13,190 nt of DNA. It comes from JBNKFQ01 sp050289385 (GTDB lineage Bacteria; Pseudomonadota; Gammaproteobacteria; Pseudomonadales; Porticoccaceae). The number at the start of each line of letters is the position of its first letter. The first letter of the stretch is position 1. The notes beneath the pieces were generated by a model. It made no database searches. It worked only from the letters and a program-made list of their open reading frames with translations, and was not told the DNA's origin. Positions 7,803 to 13,190 of the stretch are shown here, one piece after another. Both the position numbers and the translations under genes were made by a program. The DNA lies in contig JBNKFQ010000228.1 in NCBI GenBank assembly GCA_050289385.1, positions 1 through 13,190 of the forward strand, written 5' to 3'.

Positions 7803-7836
7803 GGGGACAGGGTCACGTTGTTAATACCCGGTCCCT
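7803..7836. repeat. Imperfect palindromic hairpin, REP/RAYT-like or old terminator
   Basis: GGGACAGGGT (7804-7813) pairs with ACCCGGTCCC (7826-7835): nine base pairs with one A.G mismatch, around a 12-base loop, and G7803/T7836 can add a wobble pair. The opening GGGGACAGGGTCACG resembles the GGGGACAG-type palindromic repeats often found beside REP-associated transposases in Proteobacteria. The likeness is from memory and only one copy is visible. No T-run follows, which argues against a rho-independent terminator. Confidence 0.4.
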
Positions 7837-8003
7837 CCTTACAGGTATCAACCACTTCCCTTGCTTATCCGCTGTCAGTCTTACTGGTGATCTTTGCCAA
7901 TGATCAATAGCTTGGTCTGAGCCTGCCATTACGGTTCATCCTTTCCACGACGTCTATATTGATATTACAGGTAAAATATCCGAGGCGGCATGATTCTGTG
8001 AGC

Positions 8004-8016
8004 GGCCGAATCGGCC
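8004..8016. promoter_or_regulatory. 13-base palindrome upstream of the sigma-factor gene, candidate operator
   Basis: GGCCGA-A-TCGGCC is a perfect 6+1+6 palindrome ending 57 bases before the sigma-factor ATG. Its place suits a repressor site, but it matches no operator I recognise (it is not a Fur box, which is AT-rich), and a GC-rich palindrome this short can be chance. Confidence 0.2.
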
Positions 8017-8073
8017 TGTCCGGTGTTCTTGATGGGCTGATATTTTCATTAAAAACAGACACTTGGATAGTCA

Positions 8074-8661
8074 ATGGGTGAGCATGGGGCAAAAGTGAGC
8101 GTCGAACAAAAGGCACTGATCGAAGCTCTCTATCGCGAGCATCACAGGGCGTTAATCGCCTTTTTGTCGCGCATGCCCGTTGAAGGAATGGAACCGGAAG
8201 ACATTGCGCAAGAAGCGTACTATCGGCTTGCGCGAATGGATAATTTTTCGGACGTGAGCAACCCCAGGGCTTTTTTGTTCAAAACGGCCACCAACCTCGT
8301 TAACGACGTATATCGCCGCAACTTTCGGCGCAGTGTGAAAGAGACCATTGATTTTTCAGAATTCGAACTGGCTGCTTCCGACCCGTCACAAGAGCGCATT
8401 GTGCAAAGCAAACAAGAGGTTGCGCTGATTCGTAAAGCTTTGAAAGAAATGAACCCCAATGCCATGGCGGTGCTTACCTTGCATCGTTTTGGCGGACGCA
8501 GTCAAAAGCAAATTGCCGCCGAACTCAATCTGTCTCTCTCGATGGTGGAAAAGTACATGAATCGGGCAGTGAATTTCTTGCGTGAGCGTGTACTCGCTGC
8601 CGATGGTCCGCGACTTCAACTGGTTGGTTCCGACAAACCTGCCCCGGATAAAGAGGCATAG
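8074..8661 (+). CDS. FecI-type ECF sigma factor
   Basis: The 195-residue protein has the two-domain layout of an extracytoplasmic-function sigma factor. Region 2 (about residues 14-80) has LYREHHRALIAFLSR, EDIAQEAYYRLAR and PRAFLFKTATNLVNDVYRR, the core-binding and -10 recognition part. Region 4 (about 127-180) has the helix-turn-helix SQKQIAAELNLSLSMVEKYM, which reads the -35 element. Length and motifs fit the FecI subgroup. The ATG at 8074 has GGA at 8065-8067; a GTG at 8095 is an alternative that would remove seven residues. The next gene, a FecR-type sensor, starts two bases after the stop, so the pair is one operon. The expected target is the TonB-dependent receptor gene downstream. No promoter was confidently seen. 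Confidence 0.92.
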   Translation: MGEHGAKVSVEQKALIEALYREHHRALIAFLSRMPVEGMEPEDIAQEAYYRLARMDNFSDVSNPRAFLFKTATNLVNDVYRRNFRRSVKETIDFSEFELAASDPSQERIVQSKQEVALIRKALKEMNPNAMAVLTLHRFGGRSQKQIAAELNLSLSMVEKYMNRAVNFLRERVLAADGPRLQLVGSDKPAPDKEA

Positions 8662-8663
8662 CT

Positions 8664-9692
8664 ATGTCTACTCGGAGTTCACTGATGAACAATATGTCAG
8701 TTCAGGAGCAAGCCACCTTCTGGTTTTTGCGTTTGCAATCTGAAGATACCCGCTGCGAAGAGCGAGACGCCTTTGCTGAATGGTTGGTGTCCGACCCCGC
8801 ACACAGTGACGTCTATTTTCAACTGGAATCTCTCTGGGACAACCTGGAGCCGGTGGTCGACACCCGTGAAGTCAAGCAGGGGTTTCTGCGAGCTGAGTCA
8901 ATGGCTAAGACGGCAAGTCGCAAGCGCGTATTGCGAGCATTCAGCTATTGGGCTGCCGCTGCCGCGGTTATTGCGGCCGTGGCTCTCAATGTTTTTCTTG
9001 ATGACAGTGTAATTTATCAGACAGAAGTTGGGGAGTTACGCATCGTTACTTTGGAAGACGGCAGTTCGGTTACTCTCAATACCAATACTTCACTGGAAGT
9101 TAACTACAATCGGAACCAGCGTTTACTGACATTGAATTACGGGCAGGCGGATTTTCAGGTCGCTCAAGCATCGGACAGGCCTTTTGTAGTAATCGCTGGC
9201 GGCGGTGCGGTTCAGGCTTTAGGTACGCGTTTTGATATATATAAAACCGGAGACAAAATTACGGTGACCTTAATGGATGGCAAGGTAAGAGTCGCGCCGA
9301 TAAAAGAGCCTCACTTGCTATTGGAGCCACGTTTGACGCAGCCGTTGCGAACTACTGAGTTAACACCGGGTGAGCAAATTTCTTATGATCAAAAAGCGCT
9401 GGTGGCATTACCGGTCACGAATGTCGATGTGCGAAGGGTAAGTGCATGGCAACGCAGGCGACTGGATTTTTTTAATACTCCACTAAAAGATGTGGTGAAC
9501 GAAGCCAACCGATACTCTGCACTTAAAATCGAACTTTTAGGGGAGAGCCTGCGAGAAAGGCGCATGACTGGTATCTTCGAAGCGGGTAAAAGCAATGATG
9601 TGGTCGCTGCTATACAGGCGTATTTCGGCGTTGAAGTTAACCGTACTTTGAGCAATCGAATTATTTTAACCGAGCGTAAAAGCAATAAATAA
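8664..9692 (+). CDS. FecR-type inner-membrane sensor / anti-sigma factor
   Basis: The 342-residue protein starts at ATG 8664, with AAGAGG at 8651-8656 inside the end of the sigma gene, implying coupled translation. The N-terminal cytoplasmic part (about 12-60) has the DUF4880 pattern (ATFWFLRLQS..., FAEWLVSDPAHSDVY), which contacts the sigma factor. One membrane helix follows (about 93-112, YWAAAAAVIAAVALNVFL). The periplasmic FecR domain (about 118-215) shows TLEDGSSVTLNTNTSLEVNY and ALGTRFDIY. The C-terminal part (about 265-340) has LDFFNTPLKDVVNEANRYS and resembles the short STN-like domain that meets the receptor's signalling domain. Its role is to hold the sigma factor in check and release or activate it when the receptor is occupied. 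All domains are present and nothing suggests damage. Confidence 0.92.
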   Translation: MSTRSSLMNNMSVQEQATFWFLRLQSEDTRCEERDAFAEWLVSDPAHSDVYFQLESLWDNLEPVVDTREVKQGFLRAESMAKTASRKRVLRAFSYWAAAAAVIAAVALNVFLDDSVIYQTEVGELRIVTLEDGSSVTLNTNTSLEVNYNRNQRLLTLNYGQADFQVAQASDRPFVVIAGGGAVQALGTRFDIYKTGDKITVTLMDGKVRVAPIKEPHLLLEPRLTQPLRTTELTPGEQISYDQKALVALPVTNVDVRRVSAWQRRRLDFFNTPLKDVVNEANRYSALKIELLGESLRERRMTGIFEAGKSNDVVAAIQAYFGVEVNRTLSNRIILTERKSNK

Positions 9693-9745
9693 AAAATATT
9701 GCTGTTTTATTACGGGGCAGTCATTTCGTGACGTCGTAGTAATTG

Positions 9746-9773
9746 TTGTTGGTAAACAGCCAAAAGATATTTT
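9746..9773 (+). promoter_or_regulatory. Possible promoter of the TonB-dependent receptor gene
   Basis: TTGTTG (9746-9751), a 16-base spacer and TATTTT (9768-9773) form a weak sigma-70-like pair ending 26 bases before the ATG. The gene should also have a promoter for the adjacent ECF sigma factor within the 107-base AT-rich gap, but I know no consensus for this sigma factor and cannot point to it. Confidence 0.25.
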
Positions 9774-9784
9774 ATCGAACAAAT

Positions 9785-9790
9785 GAGGGG
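9785..9790 (+). promoter_or_regulatory. Shine-Dalgarno for the receptor gene
   Basis: GAGGGG lies nine bases before the ATG at 9800 and fifteen before the in-frame ATG at 9806. The spacing favours 9800. Confidence 0.6.
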
Positions 9791-9799
9791 TGCCAATAA

Positions 9800-12397
9800 A
9801 TGACGATGTCAAAAAGTTTTGAAGGTAGGCAAAGACACAAGATAAGAATGCTTGCCATAGTGGTGGCGTTTGGTATGGGCAGTATGCTGTCAATAGCGGC
9901 AGAACAGCGCTTTGATATACGTTCTCAGCCTCTGGGTGAAGCACTAAAAGCTTATGCAGAAGAAATAAATGTTCAGCTACTGTTTGCCGAGGACGAAGTA
10001 GAAAATTTGGTAACACAGGGCGTTAGTGGCGATTTTTCCCGGGAAGGTGCCTTACAGGAAATTTTGAAAAACTCTGGCCTGATTTTCGAGTTTGCCAGCA
10101 ACAATGTTTTGGTTGTGCGGCCAGGGAGCTCTGAATTGTCTGCTCCTGAAGAAGTTGAAGCAGAAGGTGGCTCGATGTCAAAGTTTCGTGAAGAAAATAA
10201 AGATAGAATGATAGAAGAAATGGTTGTAACCGCCAATAAAAGATCGGCCAGTGTTCAAAACTTGTCTATGAGTATTTCTGCGCTCGGTAACGAAGAAATT
10301 GAACGACGAGGGTTGGTAGGTATGGGAGACTACTTGAATTCAATTCCTGGTGTTAGCGTACTGGATCAAACAGCGGGAAGAACTCAGGTTGTAATGCGAG
10401 GTCTGAGTGCCAACCCTCAATTCGACGGTATACACGGTCCGACTGTAGGTGTTTATCTCGGCGAAGCTCCGCTTTCGGGTTTTGGCATATTGGGGTCAAA
10501 TGCTGATGTAAAAATGGTGGATATTGAGCGCGTGGAAGTGCTGAGGGGACCACAGGGAACCTTGTATGGATCAAGTACGCTGGGCGGCACCGTCAGAAAT
10601 ATACCAATAACACCCAACCTGCAGAATATAGAAGGCAAGATAAAAGCAGGTTACTCCAATACGGGGGGATTTGGTAGTGAGAATACCGACTTCCAGGGGG
10701 TGCTTAATATTCCGGTTATCGAAGACACACTAGCTATTCGCGGCGTCGCTTACCGATTTGAAAACAGTGGTTTTTACAAAAATGTTGCAGCCAGTGACCC
10801 GGAAGCTTCTGCTGCCGCCGTTGCTTTTGGAGGCAAGGCCGTTGAGCGGGATAATATTGGCAACGATACAGTTACAGGCGGGCGTATCAGTTTACTTTGG
10901 CAGCCTACAGATAATTTGTCTGTGAATCTTTTATATCTTGATCAAAAAATAGATCAGGATGGCTGGCCGCAAGCCGATCTTGGGTTGGGGACAAAAACAT
11001 TTTTGCAGCGTCGTCTGCAGTTGCGGCATTTCGAGGGAGAATCGGGTTTTAGTGGGCCAGAATTTGATGAGATGTTTAGCGATAATCTGGATATCACCAA
11101 TTTGACGATTGAATATGATTTGGGGTGGGGGAGCATATTGTCGTCCTCATCAAAGGTTAATGAAAATAGTCAACAGTATCGTGATTTGGGTCCGATTTTT
11201 GACTTCGCTCCGTGGTCGCAGCTCATAGATTACTATGCCGAAGCTTTTGTTCAGGAATTACGTTTCGCATCCGATCTGGATGGACCGGTGCAATTTCTGG
11301 TTGGGTTGTACTATGAAGACAGAGAGAGAGGCTTGACCAGCATAGGCCTTTTTGGTGGTGACCAGGCATTAAATCCTTTTGGATCTCAAATTACACTTGT
11401 CGACTATGCCAGACAAATTAATGTAAAACAAAAGGCTGTTTTCGGAGAAATTTCATACGATTTAACAGAGCAAGTCAAGTTGACTGCTGGTTTCCGTGGA
11501 TATTTTTATGACAAAAGTTATTTGGATGTGTATGGCGAATCTGCCTTCTATCCGGTTGCTAATGCTCTGCTCGTAGAGAATGATGAAAGTGGTGATAACT
11601 TTAAGTTCAGTGTTGACTATACGCCAAATGACGATATGTTGTTGTATGCTTCGTGGAGCGAAGGCTTTCGTTTAGGTAGGCCAATTGCCGCGAATACAAA
11701 CCCGATATGTGATCAGGATAACGATGGTTTTTATGATGGTAGTGGTGGTGTTACAACTGGTCCATCGCAGATTGATTCCGACTATGTTGATAATTTTGAA
11801 TTAGGTGGAAAATTTTCCTCATCAGACAAACGCTTGACAATTAGCGCTGATATTTACCGGCTCAACTGGGATGGAATTCCGGTGACGGTAGTGTTTGATC
11901 ATTGCAATAGCACCTTGAATGCAGGTAAAGCCAGATCTCAGGGGTTTGAGTTTGAAAGTACGTACTACTTGTATGACAACTTGTTACTGAATTTTAGTAC
12001 TTCTTATGTAAAAGCCGAGTTGTTGGAGGATGCTGAAAATCTTGGTGAAGCCGGTGACCGGTTACCAGGATCTCCCAAGTATAATGCCAGTTTCGGCTTG
12101 CAATATGAATTTGATGTTGCTGGCCACGATTCTTATATTAGAAGTGATCTGTCTTATGTGGGCGGTTTTTACAACAATCTTCAGCAGAGTGGTTTTGAAG
12201 CCGGTAATTATACTACGATAAATATAAGAAGTGGCGTCAGTTTGGATGATGTTAGTGTGGAGTTGTTTGTCAATAACCTGGCCAATGATGATGCCATTAC
12301 CTGGATAGACTCAGAGGGATTTGATAGTTATGGAAAGTCCAGAGCAAACCGCTTGAGACCACGCACGATTGGAATCAATCTCGGTTATCAATTCTAA
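9800..12397 (+). CDS. TonB-dependent outer-membrane receptor/transducer with N-terminal STN domain
   Basis: The 865-residue protein has a signal peptide (about 1-34, cleavage near SIAA). An STN signalling domain follows (about 36-113: FDIRSQPLGEALKAYAEEIN through NNVLVVRPG), then a charged linker and a TonB-box-like EEMVVTA at 139-145. The plug (about 150-275) has LNSIPGVSV, VVMRGLS and the hallmark ERVEVLRGPQGTLYGSS. The barrel ends RPRTIGINLGYQF with the terminal Phe expected of outer-membrane proteins. The STN domain marks it as a transducer that signals to the FecR-type protein encoded just upstream, besides importing its ligand using TonB energy. A likely extracellular loop holds a DxDxDG-like acidic motif (D638-Q-D-N-D-G) next to C637, with C702 as a plausible disulfide partner. 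The ligand is unknown: similar receptors are often annotated as siderophore receptors, but peptides or other organics are possible. The gene is AT-richer than those at 1-7400. Confidence 0.93.
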   Translation: MTMSKSFEGRQRHKIRMLAIVVAFGMGSMLSIAAEQRFDIRSQPLGEALKAYAEEINVQLLFAEDEVENLVTQGVSGDFSREGALQEILKNSGLIFEFASNNVLVVRPGSSELSAPEEVEAEGGSMSKFREENKDRMIEEMVVTANKRSASVQNLSMSISALGNEEIERRGLVGMGDYLNSIPGVSVLDQTAGRTQVVMRGLSANPQFDGIHGPTVGVYLGEAPLSGFGILGSNADVKMVDIERVEVLRGPQGTLYGSSTLGGTVRNIPITPNLQNIEGKIKAGYSNTGGFGSENTDFQGVLNIPVIEDTLAIRGVAYRFENSGFYKNVAASDPEASAAAVAFGGKAVERDNIGNDTVTGGRISLLWQPTDNLSVNLLYLDQKIDQDGWPQADLGLGTKTFLQRRLQLRHFEGESGFSGPEFDEMFSDNLDITNLTIEYDLGWGSILSSSSKVNENSQQYRDLGPIFDFAPWSQLIDYYAEAFVQELRFASDLDGPVQFLVGLYYEDRERGLTSIGLFGGDQALNPFGSQITLVDYARQINVKQKAVFGEISYDLTEQVKLTAGFRGYFYDKSYLDVYGESAFYPVANALLVENDESGDNFKFSVDYTPNDDMLLYASWSEGFRLGRPIAANTNPICDQDNDGFYDGSGGVTTGPSQIDSDYVDNFELGGKFSSSDKRLTISADIYRLNWDGIPVTVVFDHCNSTLNAGKARSQGFEFESTYYLYDNLLLNFSTSYVKAELLEDAENLGEAGDRLPGSPKYNASFGLQYEFDVAGHDSYIRSDLSYVGGFYNNLQQSGFEAGNYTTINIRSGVSLDDVSVELFVNNLANDDAITWIDSEGFDSYGKSRANRLRPRTIGINLGYQF

Positions 12398-12411
12398 ATC
12401 TAATCATACTG

Positions 12412-12460
12412 CTTTGGACCATATGAGTTAATTGAGTGGTCCAAAGTGGTGTTCATTTTT
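12412..12460 (+). terminator. Terminator-like hairpin after the receptor gene
   Basis: CTTTGGACCA (12412-12421) pairs perfectly with TGGTCCAAAG (12437-12446) around a 15-base loop, 14 bases after the receptor stop. A short T-run (12456-12460) follows, but nine bases from the stem, so the tail is weaker than in a classical intrinsic terminator. It probably ends the receptor transcript and separates it from the next gene. Confidence 0.6.
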
Positions 12461-12480
12461 CTCAGCGATTTGGTTTGTAT

Positions 12481-13190
12481 ATGAAGTTCTATGCTCGAAA
12501 CTATGCATTCAATAATTTGGTAAAAAAATACTTTTTTTTAGCTGGTTGTGGACGATTGGCAGCTGTTTTCATATTGATGATATGTTGTTTTAGTGCCGCG
12601 TCAGCTGAGACACGTGGCTACGTGATTTACTACCTTCATACCGCAACTCATGGAGACGGACAGAATTGTCCAAATGGCACGAACGGCGATTTTGGAGCCA
12701 TCAAACGTCGAGCATTCAGGCTGCATGGGTTTAGCCAGGAAAAAATTGATCGAATATTGGCTGGTGAAATACCCCCGCAAGGTTCCGAGATGTTTAAGGT
12801 CACTTCAATGCGCGGAAAAAAGGATGGCAAACCAGCAAATGTTTTTCACTATCCAACTTCTGCACCGGATCCACAAGAAAATATGGTTGTCGGGCCGTTT
12901 GCCTATGGCTTCAATCTGGATGGTAAAAACACGAATGATTTTGAAGATCCAGAAACTGGTCAACAAGGTGTTGATAACGAATTGTACCGCGTGGTGGGTT
13001 GCTACAAGGGGTACAACGAAAGTTTGCCGGTTCGCCCAAATTATGAGCGGCAGGTTTGGACATTGTGGGGTCACAACATGCCCGCCTGGCTTATTACCAT
13101 AAGCACCGAAGATTTTGGGCGGGACGGAGATGCGACAGTATCATTTCACAAAGCAATTGAACCGCGTCGTCAGGACGCCCTGGGCAATTC
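12481..13190 (+). CDS. Exported protein of unknown function (3' end outside window)
   Basis: Frame 1 from the ATG at 12481 stays open to the window edge, giving 236 residues with no stop. The N terminus has a basic stretch and a hydrophobic core (AAVFILMICCFSAASA), with a probable signal cleavage after residue 42. That is long for a signal peptide, and no clear Shine-Dalgarno precedes the ATG, so a later start such as TTG at 12517 is possible. The mature part begins ETRGYVIYYLHTATHGDGQN with C63 in NCPNG, then has KDGKPANVFHYPTSAPDP, FAYGFNLDGKN, DPETGQQGVDNELYRVVGC (C174), and MPAWLITISTEDFGRDGDATV. I assign no domain. I recall similar uncharacterised exported proteins (with 'DGKPANxxxYP', 'YGFNLDG', 'GVDNxLxRxxGC') in marine Gammaproteobacteria, sometimes near DUF1592/DUF1552 genes, but this is memory, not a search. 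C63 and C174 could form a disulfide. Confidence 0.75.
   Translation, partial: MKFYARNYAFNNLVKKYFFLAGCGRLAAVFILMICCFSAASAETRGYVIYYLHTATHGDGQNCPNGTNGDFGAIKRRAFRLHGFSQEKIDRILAGEIPPQGSEMFKVTSMRGKKDGKPANVFHYPTSAPDPQENMVVGPFAYGFNLDGKNTNDFEDPETGQQGVDNELYRVVGCYKGYNESLPVRPNYERQVWTLWGHNMPAWLITISTEDFGRDGDATVSFHKAIEPRRQDALGN

Larger units (their letters stand above)
7781..8073. other. Intergenic region upstream of the sigma-factor operon
   Basis: These 293 bases hold no credible gene. They contain the strong hairpin at 7803-7836 and the palindrome at 8004-8016, listed separately. I looked for sigma-70 boxes before the ATG at 8074 and found only partial matches, such as TTGATA at 7959-7964 without a -10 at suitable spacing, so the promoter of the sigma/FecR pair is not assigned. 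Confidence 0.6.

Noticed and set aside
9693..9720. ATAAAA/TTTTAT inverted repeat after the FecR-type gene as a terminator
   Set aside because: It has only six A/T pairs, no GC stem and no T-run, so it is too weak to call.
12538..12552. LAGC lipobox-like motif in the last protein
   Set aside because: Only a few hydrophobic residues precede it and the main hydrophobic core follows it, so it does not fit a lipoprotein signal; cleavage at ASA is more likely.
1..13190. CRISPR arrays, tRNA or rRNA genes, intact insertion sequences
   Set aside because: I saw no regularly spaced repeats, tRNA-like cloverleaf, conserved rRNA segment or transposase gene on either strand.

Overview
The window looks like a piece of a Gram-negative, probably marine or aquatic gammaproteobacterial chromosome. 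The evidence is an STN-type TonB-dependent outer-membrane receptor ending in the usual aromatic residue, a FecI/FecR regulatory pair, exported DUF1592/DUF1585 and DUF1552 proteins, and a TolB-propeller amidohydrolase. The lineage is inferred from gene content only. All recognisable genes lie on the plus strand.

Region 1 (1-6211) is a tightly packed run of four exported-protein genes: the 3' end of a DUF1592/DUF1588/DUF1585-type protein, a Tat-exported DUF1552 protein, a secreted three-repeat protein of the PF03640/COG4315 type (its start overlaps the DUF1552 stop in ATGA), and a 1064-residue PD40 beta-propeller/amidohydrolase fusion 20 bases further on. The last three look like one transcript. 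The biochemical role of the DUF1592-DUF1552 pair is, as far as I know, not established.

Region 2 (about 6212-8073) is a decayed stretch. It holds a PuuC-type aldehyde dehydrogenase that has lost about its first quarter, a C-terminal scrap of an S9/prolyl-oligopeptidase-like hydrolase whose expected catalytic His is Tyr, several inverted repeats, and one strong imperfect hairpin that resembles a REP/RAYT-associated palindrome. I read it as the residue of deletions in a former catabolic locus.

Region 3 (8074-12397) is a complete cell-surface signalling unit: a FecI-type ECF sigma factor, a FecR-type membrane sensor two bases downstream, and, 107 bases later, an 865-residue TonB-dependent receptor with an N-terminal STN signalling domain. 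The expected logic is that ligand binding at the receptor is passed through STN to FecR and releases the sigma factor to transcribe the receptor gene. The ligand cannot be read from sequence. A good terminator-like hairpin follows the receptor.

Region 4 (12481-end) is the 5' part of a gene, cut by the window edge, for an exported protein of no recognised domain. Base composition changes across the window: the amidohydrolase gene is GC-rich, while the receptor and the last gene are clearly AT-richer. The best candidates for something undescribed are the DUF1592-DUF1552-PF03640-amidohydrolase operon and the unknown exported protein at the right edge.
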